Numbered from the stretch's first letter, positions 33,934-43,256 are shown. The stretch is 59,177 nt of DNA from Lysinibacillus fusiformis (GCF_003049525.1 NZ_PYWL01000017.1:1-59177), one strand, 5' to 3'. Numbers and translations are program-made. The notes: a model not told the origin generated them from the letters alone.

Positions 33934-34641
33934 TTACGTTGTTTCTAAGGTCTTTTTACCCCTGCCAAATATCTTTTCTAATATAGTAAATATCTTTTCA
34001 ATAATAATAGATAATACCCAATAAATAATAGCCAAGGCGATATAAATCTCTAAGGCATGAGCATTAATATTACTAGCTATAATTAAATTGGCCTTCCCTA
34101 CAATATCAATTAATCCGATCGTATAGGCCAAGGCACCTTCCTGTAATAAAGCAATCATGCCATTTCCAAAGTTGGGTAATGCAACGACAAGTGCCTGGGG
34201 GAAAATAATTCTTCGGTAGGCTTGTATGGGCGTTAACCCTACACTAACAGCCGCTTCAAACTGCCCTTTCGGAATGGCTAAATAAGCCGATCGCATCACC
34301 TCTGACATAATTGCTGCAAATTGTAATGTGAATGTTACTACCACGAAAATAGCCGTTTCAATGGAATGGAGATTGAGACCAAAGTTTTCAGCTAATGCGG
34401 GTACACCATAATAGACAAGAAATAATAAAACAATAGATGGTGTACATCGCATAATCGTCGTATACAGGTTCGCTAATTTTCTTAATAGCTTGACCGAAGA
34501 GAGCTTAGCTGCCGCTAGTAATAAGCCAAATATTGTGCCTAAGACGATAGAGGACCCTGCAACTAAAAACGTGATTTTTAAAAACGGTAATAAGACGGGG
34601 ATCGCGCTCCAAATATAGGTCGCGTCAAAATATTTATCCAT
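33934..34641 (-). CDS. amino acid ABC transporter permease (TcyL-like)
   Basis: A 236-residue permease from the ATG at 34641 (MDKYFDATYIW), which follows GGTGAGG; the open frame extends further to 34695 without a ribosome site. There are about five helices. YTTIMRCTPSIVLLFLVYYG corresponds to the family's R(G/C)TP loop, and the EAA loop is EAAVSVGLTPIQAYRRIIFPQAL. A weak terminator-like hairpin lies between this gene and the binding-protein gene upstream. Confidence 0.9.
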   Translation of the reverse strand: MDKYFDATYIWSAIPVLLPFLKITFLVAGSSIVLGTIFGLLLAAAKLSSVKLLRKLANLYTTIMRCTPSIVLLFLVYYGVPALAENFGLNLHSIETAIFVVVTFTLQFAAIMSEVMRSAYLAIPKGQFEAAVSVGLTPIQAYRRIIFPQALVVALPNFGNGMIALLQEGALAYTIGLIDIVGKANLIIASNINAHALEIYIALAIIYWVLSIIIEKIFTILEKIFGRGKKTLETT

Positions 34642-34671
34642 TTCCTCACCAACTTTTGTTTTATGAATAAA

Positions 34672-34700
34672 GACTGCTGAGCGTGCCAGCCTCAACAGTC
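34672..34700 (-). terminator. intercistronic attenuator hairpin between binding protein and permease genes
   Basis: On the minus strand GACTGTTGAG pairs with CTCAGCAGTC (one mismatch), followed by TTTATT. It probably lets the binding protein be made in excess over the permeases, as with the livJ/livH terminator. Confidence 0.55.
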
Positions 34701-34725
34701 CTAATAATGGTCAATATGCTTTAAA

Positions 34726-35589
34726 TTAACGATTAACAGTTTCTAACACTTCAAATAAATCACGGCCATAGAATTTCGTGCTCAATTCGTTTGTTTTCTT
34801 CTGTTCTTTAATTTGAGCGATGGCTTTATCGTAAGCATCCGCAAATTCTTGTTCTTTTTTATTGAAAAGAGGCCATGTTTTAATCACAGAAAATTCATTA
34901 TAGACTACTTCATCTTTTAAGTTATTATAGGGTCCATCTTCTGCAAGTACTTGCTGTTTAAATGGTCCTTCAATCATAACGCCACCATCGACGCGCCCTT
35001 CATTTACCCACTGCACAACGTCAACTGTAAATGCGTCACCCGCTTGAAGCTTTACTTTATTGTCAGGGTTGGCCGTATTATATTCATCAATAATTGTGTA
35101 TTGCGCATTATTAGCTGCAATAGGTGCCAACGAATAGCCCTTTTTCGCAAAATCAGCTAATGTCTTTATCCCTTCATCTTCTTTACGTAATACTAGGCCT
35201 GCACTACTTAATCCTAAAAATTCCTTTGGGAAAATAAATTTCTCTGTCCGTTCCTGTGTAAAGAATGCGTTTTTCACCCCAACCTGATATTTCCCTTGCT
35301 CTACACCAATTAATAAATCATCACTTGTCGTTCCTACATATTCAAATTGATAGTCTGGTAATAATTCATCTACTAATTTCATTACCTCTACGTCATAACC
35401 TGTTGGATTTCCATTATCATCTATATAACTAATAGGCTTTGAGGCCTGATCATAGGCAACTTTGATTGTACGAACTTCGCCACCATCATCTGAATTCTTA
35501 TCAGCTGACTTTCCAGAATTACAGCCCGCTAAAAGTGCGACAGAAGCCAATCCAATCGCAGCTAATTGAAATATCTTATTCTTCTTCAT
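34726..35589 (-). CDS. amino acid ABC transporter substrate-binding lipoprotein
   Basis: A 287-residue type II periplasmic-binding-fold lipoprotein. The ATG at 35589 (MKKNKIFQLAAIG) has AAGGAG 8 nt upstream, while the longer frame to 35631 lacks one. The lipobox is LLAGC. The mature part opens with RTIKVAYDQASKPISYIDDNGNPTGYDVEVMKLVDELLP (split over residues ~39-77), the typical ligand-site region of amino acid receptors. It delivers its ligand to the two permeases encoded downstream. Confidence 0.92.
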   Translation of the reverse strand: MKKNKIFQLAAIGLASVALLAGCNSGKSADKNSDDGGEVRTIKVAYDQASKPISYIDDNGNPTGYDVEVMKLVDELLPDYQFEYVGTTSDDLLIGVEQGKYQVGVKNAFFTQERTEKFIFPKEFLGLSSAGLVLRKEDEGIKTLADFAKKGYSLAPIAANNAQYTIIDEYNTANPDNKVKLQAGDAFTVDVVQWVNEGRVDGGVMIEGPFKQQVLAEDGPYNNLKDEVVYNEFSVIKTWPLFNKKEQEFADAYDKAIAQIKEQKKTNELSTKFYGRDLFEVLETVNR

Positions 35590-35617
35590 GTAACATTTCT
35601 CCTTATTATCCACATTA

Positions 35618-36787
35618 TTATTGATGGTCATTTAATTTCTGCTGTTCGATAGCAGCCGTAGCTAATTTAATTATGGTCATATCATCCATTGGTGGGTTAT
35701 GAAGCCCCGCACGTACGTTTCGATAATAGCGCTGTAGCGGATTTGACAATTGTAAGCTTTTCGCCCCGACTACACGCATCGCCTTATCAACAATGTCAAT
35801 TGCGATATTCGTTACGGTATGTTTAGCAACAGCCATTTCATTTGTTAAAATGGCGCGTCTTGCTGGATTATCGTATGCCTCAGCTACCCCATATAAGACA
35901 AAGCGTGCTTGATGAAGCTTTAACTCGATGTCTCCTAAAAGCTGTTGAACATTTGGTAATGTACTGATCGGGGCATTCAAGCTATTAGGTTGATGATGAT
36001 TAGCGAAATGTACCGCATAGTCACGGGCAGCTTGTGCAATTCCTAGGTATGTGGCCGGGATATGGAGAATCCAGCCATTTATTTTACCGCCACTAGGATG
36101 GTTTGGTAATTCGACTAAGTGATCTTTAGCCACAACGACATCATTTAATACGAGATCATGGCTGCTAGTACCTCGCATGGCAGACATTTCCCAGTTTTCC
36201 TCAATGGATAATCCTATTGAATCTTTATGGATGAGGAAGAACCCAATTTGTTGCTTCTCTTCAATCCAAGCCGAAGTGAGGAAATAATCTAATACTGGGG
36301 AAGCTGTAGTAAAGATTTTGCGTCCATTTATGCGCCATCCGTCTTTTATAGAAACAGCATTTGTTCCTGGTCTCCCCCCACGTGTTGGGCTCCCAGTTGC
36401 TGCTTCACTTACAGCCCTATTAATCATGGCACCTTTCTTTATTTCCTCTGCAAATGCCGTTAATAAATCCTCCGTCCATAATTTTGTGGCATATATTTCG
36501 CCCACAACGCCTAATGTCCATCCGAGGGAGAGCGAGGCATTCTCGTCATAGCTTGCTAATGTTTCTTGTATAAGCACCATGTCATAGACTGATAGGCCCT
36601 CTCCTCCATATTGTTTCGGTAAAGTAAGTTGCGGATAACCAATTTGCTGGAGTAGTCGATGTGCTTCAAACGGGAAACGAGATTGTTCATCTACCTCAGC
36701 TGCCTCGGCCTTTATAGGATTTGAGATGGCTTCTAACTTATCTAACCAAAATCGCTGTTGCTCCGTTTTAACAAATAAATTCTTCAA
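35618..36787 (-). CDS. acyl-CoA dehydrogenase-like flavoprotein (SfnB/DszC-like)
   Basis: A 389-residue acyl-CoA dehydrogenase-fold protein. The N-terminal helical domain has LTLPKQYGGEGLSVYD, the middle beta domain has WEMSAMRGTSSHDLVLNDVVV, and the C-terminal helices include KAMRVVGAKSL. The usual catalytic Glu of acyl-CoA dehydrogenases is not evident, and the operon carries an amino-acid/sulfur-type ABC transporter, so a flavin monooxygenase role like SfnB/DszC in sulfur acquisition is more likely than fatty acid oxidation (inference). The TTG start has AAGGAG 6 nt upstream. It is first gene of the operon and has a well-formed promoter. Confidence 0.82.
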   Translation of the reverse strand: MKNLFVKTEQQRFWLDKLEAISNPIKAEAAEVDEQSRFPFEAHRLLQQIGYPQLTLPKQYGGEGLSVYDMVLIQETLASYDENASLSLGWTLGVVGEIYATKLWTEDLLTAFAEEIKKGAMINRAVSEAATGSPTRGGRPGTNAVSIKDGWRINGRKIFTTASPVLDYFLTSAWIEEKQQIGFFLIHKDSIGLSIEENWEMSAMRGTSSHDLVLNDVVVAKDHLVELPNHPSGGKINGWILHIPATYLGIAQAARDYAVHFANHHQPNSLNAPISTLPNVQQLLGDIELKLHQARFVLYGVAEAYDNPARRAILTNEMAVAKHTVTNIAIDIVDKAMRVVGAKSLQLSNPLQRYYRNVRAGLHNPPMDDMTIIKLATAAIEQQKLNDHQ

Positions 36788-36849
36788 AAAATCTCCTTCT
36801 TCCCAATATATATAAATCTTATATATTTACTAAGGATTAATGATAAAAA

Positions 36850-36945
36850 AAATCCCGCGCTACAAATTTGTAGTGAGATAACATGTGGTACTGAATTTTC
36901 TGATTCGTTGACATTTATATTACTTATCACCTTTAAAAATGTCAA
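36850..36945 (-). promoter_or_regulatory. promoter and leader hairpin of the flavoprotein/ABC operon
   Basis: On the minus strand: TTGACA (36940-36945), 17-bp spacer, TAATAT (36917-36922). About 35 nt into the leader comes a hairpin built on the palindrome CTACAAATTTGTAG, followed by eight T residues at about 36847-36854. This is a terminator-like structure ~65 nt before the start codon, with no gene upstream for it to end. It may be a leader attenuator; no known riboswitch fold is recognised. Confidence 0.55.
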
Positions 36946-37056
36946 TGGGTGAAATTCAAGTTTTTTTGTCTGTTTAATATGGTTTAGACCTATTCGAATT
37001 TTTATGCACCAAGCTTTGTTTACAACATATGCTAAGACTATGAGAGAGGTGTATAT

Positions 37057-37803
37057 ATGACTAATAACATAAATTCTCCGCAAGGTGCGGGCATCGCATC
37101 CCATTTAGCACCACAGGTTATTCAAACTAAATTTGGAGATATTAATGGGGATGGCTTCTTTGAAACTATTTTTTTAATGGGGACTCAAAAGCCTGGTAGC
37201 CCTTTATGGGAAAACATAACCTTAACCATTTTTTATGGGCAAACAGGGCGAATCGAACAAATCCCACTAAAAGAAAATGTGGGCTATCACCCAACCATTT
37301 TTCTAGGAGATTTTACTGGTAATCATATTGAGGATATCATGGTTATTTCTGATACAGGAGGTAGCGGAGGAATTATTAACGGGGAAATATTCTCCTCTAC
37401 GAATAATCAGGTGCATTCCATTTTTGACACAGAATCATTTAATACTAAGCTCCAATATACTGTCAATTATGCCAACAACTATAAGGCAGTTGTTCAAAGT
37501 AAGGCTCCTGCAAAAAAATATATACTTGATTTACAATATAAAGGCCCGGAATATTTAGCAGAAATCTATCATCCAGATGGGACATTAAAGCAACCGATTG
37601 AAGGCTGGGTTGACCCAATTAGCGGATTATATCCTGTTGATTATGATCGGGATGGGACCTATGAAATTTTAGCGTATCAAGAGATTGCAGGTAGGTACCA
37701 TGCTGATGGCTTAGGATATGTGGAAAATATATTAAAATGGAATGGCCACGAATTTGTAGTAGATCGACAAACGGTTAGTATTTTCGGAGAAGATTTATCA
37801 TAG
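37057..37803 (+). CDS. FG-GAP/VCBS-like repeat protein
   Basis: A 248-residue protein with three calcium-loop-like repeats, DINGDGFFE (residues ~32-40), DFTGNHIED and DYDRDGTYE. These are spaced as in beta-propeller FG-GAP/VCBS proteins, but only about half a propeller is present. No signal peptide or membrane segment is visible, which is unusual for this fold and suggests either a cytosolic/spore protein or an unconventional export. The ribosome site is GAGAGGTG. The neighbours give no functional hint. Confidence 0.75.
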   Translation: MTNNINSPQGAGIASHLAPQVIQTKFGDINGDGFFETIFLMGTQKPGSPLWENITLTIFYGQTGRIEQIPLKENVGYHPTIFLGDFTGNHIEDIMVISDTGGSGGIINGEIFSSTNNQVHSIFDTESFNTKLQYTVNYANNYKAVVQSKAPAKKYILDLQYKGPEYLAEIYHPDGTLKQPIEGWVDPISGLYPVDYDRDGTYEILAYQEIAGRYHADGLGYVENILKWNGHEFVVDRQTVSIFGEDLS

Positions 37804-37841
37804 AGAACTAACTCATATTTATATAAGAAGATATTAAACAG

Positions 37842-37887
37842 GAATCTGCTTATTTTTGCCTACTTCACGACAAAAATAAGCAGATTC
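37842..37887. terminator. bidirectional terminator, 17-bp perfect stem
   Basis: GAATCTGCTTATTTTTG pairs perfectly with CAAAAATAAGCAGATTC. It is shared by the convergent genes 37057-37803 and 37900-38274. Confidence 0.8.
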
Positions 37888-37899
37888 ATTCATTTATTA

Positions 37900-38274
37900 T
37901 TATTTTTCAACTAATGCAAAGTAGTTGCTTTCTGGATCAGCAAAATTAAAAACTCTACCCATTGGCATCATGACTAAATCGCCCACTTTAATGCCCTTTG
38001 CCTGAAAATCCTGATACATTTCTTCAATTTGGTCAGCGTAAAACATAATAGAGGGTGTTCCTAAATTTAATTCTGGCTGCATTTTAGCAATGATTTCTTT
38101 ATTGTGTAGCACAAAGGATGTTTGAGCTTCCTTCGACGGTGCAATTTCAATCCAACGCATTCCCGCCTCTTCCTGCTCGTTTTTAATAATAAACCCTACT
38201 TTTTCTGTCCAAAATTTCACTGCAGCATCTTGGTCGTTAACATATAACATGACTTGTCCAATTTGATGAATCAT
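37900..38274 (-). CDS. VOC-superfamily (glyoxalase/bleomycin-resistance fold) protein
   Basis: A 124-residue single VOC protein made of two beta-alpha-beta-beta-beta modules. The N-terminal strand IGQVMLYVNDQDAAVKFWTEKVGF is typical, and the C-terminal module ends GRVFNFADPESNYFALVEK with the late metal-site type Glu/Asn. Members bind divalent metal and act as lyases, dioxygenases or resistance proteins; nothing here points to one of these. The ribosome site is AGGAGGGGA. Confidence 0.85.
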   Translation of the reverse strand: MIHQIGQVMLYVNDQDAAVKFWTEKVGFIIKNEQEEAGMRWIEIAPSKEAQTSFVLHNKEIIAKMQPELNLGTPSIMFYADQIEEMYQDFQAKGIKVGDLVMMPMGRVFNFADPESNYFALVEK

Positions 38275-38415
38275 GACTCTATCCCCTCCTCTTTTATGAA
38301 TTTAGTATACAACAAATCAAAGCATTATATAGCTTCTAACAAATCTGTTTAGCGAAATTTCTAAAAATTGATAATAATATCTATTAGGGCTTACCTTTTA
38401 CTTTATTTCTGTTAG

Positions 38416-38428
38416 AATGAGAATTATT
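38416..38428. promoter_or_regulatory. Fur-like half-palindrome upstream of a chemoreceptor gene
   Basis: AATGAGAATTATT matches the core AATGATAATCATT of the Fur consensus at 11 of 13 positions. The flanks match poorly (about 13 of 19 overall). It lies 53-65 bp before the chemoreceptor start. Confidence 0.35.
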
Positions 38429-38480
38429 TACCTTATAGGGAAAAGTATAGAATAAAAAATGTTATGTGAGGATAATACAA

Positions 38481-40430
38481 GTGAAACAACTAAGTGTCAG
38501 AAAAAAGCTTATTTTTTCGTTTTTAGCAATGCTTCTCATTCCAACACTGTTAATTGGAATAGTGTCGTACCAAAGCGCTGAAAAGCAAATTTCAGAAGAA
38601 CAGCAAGCTAGTGCAACTGAAAGCGTGCGCATACTCAATACAAATATTACGAACACGATTGAACCAAAATTGAAAGATGTGGAATATTTCTCAAAAAAGT
38701 TTAATCAATCTTATTTGCAGGAAAATAAAATTCCTGAGCTTAAATCCCTTCTACAGGAATATGTGAATATGCACCCTGAAGTTGACCTTATTTATATTGG
38801 TACTGCTGATGGGAAACTACTGGATGAACCTGTTCAAGTGTATGCGGATGACTTTGACCCTCGTACAAGACCTTGGTATAAGCAGGCTTTAGAAAATAAT
38901 GGCCAAGTCTCAATTACCGCACCTTATGTTTCAAAATCTACAGACGATATTGTCATTACCATCACTCAAGCTCTACCAGATGGTTCAGGTGTAATAGGAA
39001 TAGATTTAAATATCTCTACATTAAGCGACATTACGAATGAAATACGCATCGGCGAAACAGGCTATGCCTCTCTTTTAGATAACAATAAAATCTATATTGC
39101 TCAGCCTGATACGGAAAGTGGTACTGAGGCAACAGAAAACTATATCGCGAAAGTTTATGAACAAGAAAGCGGGACGATTATTGAAAGAGATCGTCATTTA
39201 CAGTTTGTTACTAATGAGCTTACAGGTTGGAAGGTTATTGGTACAATGTTTACCGCAGAAGCAGCAAAAGCAGCTGCCTCCACATTAAATATCAACTTAA
39301 TAATCATTGTTGTCTCAATTGTAGTTGGTGTGATTTTCATGCTCTTTATGATTAAATCTGTTGTTAATCCAATCAATAAGCTGAAACATAGCGCCTTAAA
39401 AATTAGTGAAGGCGATTTAACTGAGTTTATAGATATTCATTCTAAGGATGAAATTGGACAACTTGGTGAAGCCTTTATCTCTATGAAGGTGAGCTTAAAA
39501 AAACTGATTCGCAACGTGGACCAAAGCTCGCAGCATGTACAAACATCTGCTCAAGATTTATCTGCAAATGCTGAGCAAAATATTGCTGCCTCTGAGCAGG
39601 TTGCTGACGCCGTAAAACAGATGGCTATCAGTACAGAGAAACAAACTACTGCTATTGACCAAAATGCGATTTCCGTGGAGGAAATTGCTAAAGGGGTTGT
39701 GGAAGTTGCAGATAGTTCTATGCAGGTATCTGATCTTTCTAGCCACGCTATCCAATTGGCAGAGGAAGGCGGTCAAGCTGTCGAACAAACCGTTAGGCAG
39801 ATGAATTCGATTCATGAGTCTGTTACACAATCAGATACAATGATTAAGACACTTTATGATCGCACAAAAGAAATTGGCTCCATTTTGGAAATGATTAGTG
39901 CGATTTCAGACCAAACAAATTTACTTGCCCTGAATGCTGCTATAGAGGCAGCAAGAGCAGGAGAGCATGGAAAAGGCTTTGCCGTAGTGGCTGACGAAGT
40001 TCGAAAGTTAGCAGAGCAATCACATCACTCAGCAGAACAAATTTCTGCACTCATTACAACTATTCAACAAGATACCGCTAAATCTGTACAAACAATGGTA
40101 AAAGCATCTTCAGATGTCCAAGAAGGCTTACAACTAACGGAGGAAACGAATAAAAAATTTGCGAATATTATTGCAAGCCTTCGAAACATCGCACCAAAAA
40201 TGGAGGATATTTCGGCTTCCGCTCAAGAAATGTCAGCAGTCGTGGAGGAAGTCTCTGCTACAGCCATTGAACTATCAGACCATGCTAAATTAAATGCAGC
40301 AGCTACAGAGGAAGTTGCAGCTTCAACTGAACAAACTTTATCCTCGATGCAGGACATAGCTTCTGCTGCTAAAACGTTACTTGATATGGCTGATGAATTA
40401 CAGGGTCATGTAAATCGTTTTCACTATTAA
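38481..40430 (+). CDS. methyl-accepting chemotaxis protein, dCache type (copy 1)
   Basis: A 649-residue transmembrane chemoreceptor from the GTG at 38481 (MKQLSVRKKL), which has GAGG upstream and matches the length of the next gene; an earlier in-frame GTG at 38466 lacks a site. TM1 spans ~10-30, a double-Cache ligand domain ~35-275 (with DPRTRPWYKQAL, the amine/amino acid-type dCache segment, followed by ITAPYVSKST), TM2 ~280-300 and HAMP ~300-355. The signalling domain has hairpin tip NLLALNAAIEAARAGEHGKGFAVVADEVRKLAEQS. It signals to CheW/CheA. It is a tandem paralogue of the following gene. Confidence 0.95.
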   Translation: MKQLSVRKKLIFSFLAMLLIPTLLIGIVSYQSAEKQISEEQQASATESVRILNTNITNTIEPKLKDVEYFSKKFNQSYLQENKIPELKSLLQEYVNMHPEVDLIYIGTADGKLLDEPVQVYADDFDPRTRPWYKQALENNGQVSITAPYVSKSTDDIVITITQALPDGSGVIGIDLNISTLSDITNEIRIGETGYASLLDNNKIYIAQPDTESGTEATENYIAKVYEQESGTIIERDRHLQFVTNELTGWKVIGTMFTAEAAKAAASTLNINLIIIVVSIVVGVIFMLFMIKSVVNPINKLKHSALKISEGDLTEFIDIHSKDEIGQLGEAFISMKVSLKKLIRNVDQSSQHVQTSAQDLSANAEQNIAASEQVADAVKQMAISTEKQTTAIDQNAISVEEIAKGVVEVADSSMQVSDLSSHAIQLAEEGGQAVEQTVRQMNSIHESVTQSDTMIKTLYDRTKEIGSILEMISAISDQTNLLALNAAIEAARAGEHGKGFAVVADEVRKLAEQSHHSAEQISALITTIQQDTAKSVQTMVKASSDVQEGLQLTEETNKKFANIIASLRNIAPKMEDISASAQEMSAVVEEVSATAIELSDHAKLNAAATEEVAASTEQTLSSMQDIASAAKTLLDMADELQGHVNRFHY

Positions 40431-40442
40431 GGTACCTCATTT

Positions 40443-40480
40443 AAAAATCTGGGTTCAGCACTTCTTGAGCCCAGATTTTT
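40443..40480 (+). terminator. terminator of chemoreceptor copy 1
   Basis: AAAAATCTGGG-TCA pairs with TGA-CCCAGATTTTT, followed by CTTTT. Confidence 0.85.
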
Positions 40481-40697
40481 CTTTTGTCTAATACTACAAA
40501 ATAGGACATTTTTCTTTAAATATCCCCAAAACATAACTTTATTTTCCAGATTTTTCAGAAAATTATGTTGATTATTCTCCATTTTCCTCTTAGAATCAGA
40601 TTACAACATGAAAGACTAATTCCATGTACAACCATCATTAGCCTTCGTTGTCCCATGATCTACAAACTAATCATGACTTATTAAGGAGGAATACCCT

Positions 40698-42647
40698 ATG
40701 AAACAACTTAGCTTAAGAAAGAAACTCATCTTTGCATTTTTAGTCATCCTTCTCGTTCCTGCACTTATGATCGGCTATACCTCCTTTAAAAGTACTAAAA
40801 GTCAAATTTTAAATGAGCAACAAGCAAGTGCTATGGAAAGTGTCAGAATGCTTAATACCAATATTACAAATATGATTGCGCCTAAAGTACATGATATTGA
40901 ATATTTTGCAAAAAAGTTAAATCTATCTCATTTACAGCCAGAGAATCGTCAGGAATTGAATAATCTTTTCCAAGAATATGTTCATACACATCCGGAGGTA
41001 GAATTGCTATATATAGGTACTGCAGATGGTGGCATGATTGATGCACCTGTCCATGAGTATGCTAGTGATTATGATCCGCGTGTTCGACCTTGGTATACGG
41101 AAGCGATTGAAAACAAGGGACATGCATCGATTACTTCTCCTTATCTATCAAAATCTACAAATAATATCGTAGTGACCGTTATGCAAGCTCTCCCTGATGA
41201 TTCAGGTGTTATTGCCTTAGATTTAAATATCTCTGTTCTAAGTGCACTAACAGATGATACACGTATTGGGAAAACTGGCTTTGCGGCCATACTGGACAGT
41301 AATCAGCTATATGTAGCACAAAGGGATAAAGAAAGCGGAACCGAAGCTACAGAAAAATATATATCCAAGGTTTATGAACAACAGGAAGGCATCATTATTG
41401 AAAAAAGCCGTCATTTACGCTTTGAGACAAACGAACTGACAGGATGGAAGGTTATCGGAACAATGTTTACCGTAGAGGCTACAGATGCTGCCTCCGCAAC
41501 CTTTAATATCACCTTACTAATCATTGCAGTTTCCATCATTGTTGGCATTATTTTTATGCTTGCTATGATTAAATCCATTGTTAGCCCTATTAAGCGATTA
41601 CAGCAGAGCGCACTTAAAATAAGTGATGGGGATTTAACGGAATATATTGATATTCATACGAAGGATGAAATTGGACAGCTTGGTGAGGCATTTGTCTCCA
41701 TGAAAGTAAACTTAAAAAAGCTCATTCGCAATGTTGATCAAAGCTCTCAGCATGTTCAAACTGCTGCACAAGGTCTTTCAGCAAATGCTGAGCAGAATAT
41801 CGCTGCTTCTGAACAAGTGACAGAGGCAATGCAGCAAGTAGCTATTAGTACAGAAAAACAAACAACAGGAATCGATCAAAATGCTATTTCCATAGAGGAA
41901 ATTGCAAAAGGAGTTGTAGAGGTAGCAGATAGTGCACTACAAGTCTCTGATTTATCCAGTCAGGTTATCCATTTAGCAGTGGAGGGTGGACAATCTGTCG
42001 AACAATCGGTGAATCAAATGGTATCCATCCATGAATCTGTAGCACAGTCTGATAGCATGATTAAATCACTATTCGATCGTACAAAAGAAATAGGCTCCAT
42101 CATCGAAATTATTAGTAACATTTCAGACCAAACAAATCTTCTTGCTTTGAATGCAGCGATTGAAGCAGCACGAGCTGGCGAAAATGGCAAAGGCTTTGCA
42201 GTTGTGGCAGATGAAGTACGTAAATTGGCAGAACAATCTCATCAGTCAGCAGAGCAAATTGCCTTGCTAATTACAGGCATTCAACAAGATACGGCTAAAT
42301 CTGTTCAAACCATGATGAAGGCTTCTGCAGATGTCCAAGAGGGCTTACAGCTGTCTGAGGACACAAAGAAGAAATTTATAAGTATTATTGAGAGCTTACG
42401 AAACATTGCTCCTAAAATGGAGGATATATCTGCTTCTGCTCAGGAAATGTCTGCTGTAGTGGAAGAGGTTTCGGCAACGGCCATTGAACTGTCGGATCAT
42501 GCTAAACTCAATGCAGCAGCATCTGAAGAAGTAGCCGCTTCAACTGAACAAACATTGTCCTCGATGCAGGAAATCGCATCATCTTCTAAAGCATTACTCG
42601 ATATGGCGGATGAATTACAGGGCTATGTCAATCGTTTTCATTACTAA
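40698..42647 (+). CDS. methyl-accepting chemotaxis protein, dCache type (copy 2)
   Basis: A 649-residue receptor, same length and domain order as the gene before it. The signalling halves are nearly identical, and the dCache domains have diverged (DPRVRPWYTEAI, ITSPYLSKST). This indicates a tandem duplication followed by sensory divergence. The ribosome site is AAGGAGG. The 267-bp gap in front contains the terminator of copy 1 and an AT-rich promoter region; no SigD-type element was recognised. A terminator follows directly. Confidence 0.95.
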   Translation: MKQLSLRKKLIFAFLVILLVPALMIGYTSFKSTKSQILNEQQASAMESVRMLNTNITNMIAPKVHDIEYFAKKLNLSHLQPENRQELNNLFQEYVHTHPEVELLYIGTADGGMIDAPVHEYASDYDPRVRPWYTEAIENKGHASITSPYLSKSTNNIVVTVMQALPDDSGVIALDLNISVLSALTDDTRIGKTGFAAILDSNQLYVAQRDKESGTEATEKYISKVYEQQEGIIIEKSRHLRFETNELTGWKVIGTMFTVEATDAASATFNITLLIIAVSIIVGIIFMLAMIKSIVSPIKRLQQSALKISDGDLTEYIDIHTKDEIGQLGEAFVSMKVNLKKLIRNVDQSSQHVQTAAQGLSANAEQNIAASEQVTEAMQQVAISTEKQTTGIDQNAISIEEIAKGVVEVADSALQVSDLSSQVIHLAVEGGQSVEQSVNQMVSIHESVAQSDSMIKSLFDRTKEIGSIIEIISNISDQTNLLALNAAIEAARAGENGKGFAVVADEVRKLAEQSHQSAEQIALLITGIQQDTAKSVQTMMKASADVQEGLQLSEDTKKKFISIIESLRNIAPKMEDISASAQEMSAVVEEVSATAIELSDHAKLNAAASEEVAASTEQTLSSMQEIASSSKALLDMADELQGYVNRFHY

Positions 42648-42651
42648 AAAT

Positions 42652-42679
42652 AAAGCACGGTGAATGATCACCGTGCTTT
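42652..42679. terminator. bidirectional terminator
   Basis: AAAGCACGGTGA pairs with TCACCGTGCTTT around a 4-nt loop, between convergent genes. Confidence 0.88.
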
Positions 42680-42691
42680 GAATTGTATTAA

Positions 42692-43111
42692 TTATTCATT
42701 TACCTCATGGCTAAACTGCCACTCTACACCAAATTTATCTGTAAGGGAGCCGTAACATTTGCTCCAAAAAGTTTCTTGAAGCTCCATAACAACTTTCCCA
42801 CCATCTTTAAGCTTATCAAATGCTTTTCGCATCTTCTCTTCATCATCAGAAACAACTGCTAATGTAACATTGTTTCCAACCGCATATGGTGAGCCTGGAA
42901 ATGTATCTGAGAACATAATTCTACTACCGAATACGGAAAGTCGTGTATGCATTACAAGATCTTTTGCTTCCTCTGGTAATGGATAATCAGGGTTTTGTGG
43001 TGAATCCCCAAATGTCATAATTTCAGCCTTGTCCGTACTAAAAGCATCTTCGTAAAACGCTACAGCTTCTCGACAATTCCCGTTAAAAATTAAATATACC
43101 TCTACCGCCAT
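42692..43111 (-). CDS. VOC-superfamily PhnB-like protein
   Basis: A 139-residue protein of the PhnB/YdhR-like VOC group. The ATG at 43111 (MAVEVYLIFNGNCREAV) has AAGGGAG 8 nt upstream; the frame runs on to 43156 without one. Typical segments are FNGNCREAVAFYEDAF, MHTRLSVFGSRIMFSDTFPG, and the C-terminal WSKCYGSLTDKFGVEWQFSH. Family members lack an agreed activity. It is monocistronic. Confidence 0.85.
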   Translation of the reverse strand: MAVEVYLIFNGNCREAVAFYEDAFSTDKAEIMTFGDSPQNPDYPLPEEAKDLVMHTRLSVFGSRIMFSDTFPGSPYAVGNNVTLAVVSDDEEKMRKAFDKLKDGGKVVMELQETFWSKCYGSLTDKFGVEWQFSHEVNE

Positions 43112-43256
43112 TTCCAACACTCCCTTGACATTTTTTGAAACAATTATATTGTACATGGATTATAAATCATAACACAAACTAAAAGATAAATAATTCATCT
43201 ATATCATAAGAAATATAGCCTTATCTTCAAATTTTTTATTTATTTTAGCAAAAGCT

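Noticed and set aside
36784..37104. 106-codon minus-strand frame between the flavoprotein gene and the FG-GAP gene
   Set aside because: It lacks a ribosome site, overlaps the start of the plus-strand gene, and runs through the promoter and leader hairpin of the flavoprotein operon.
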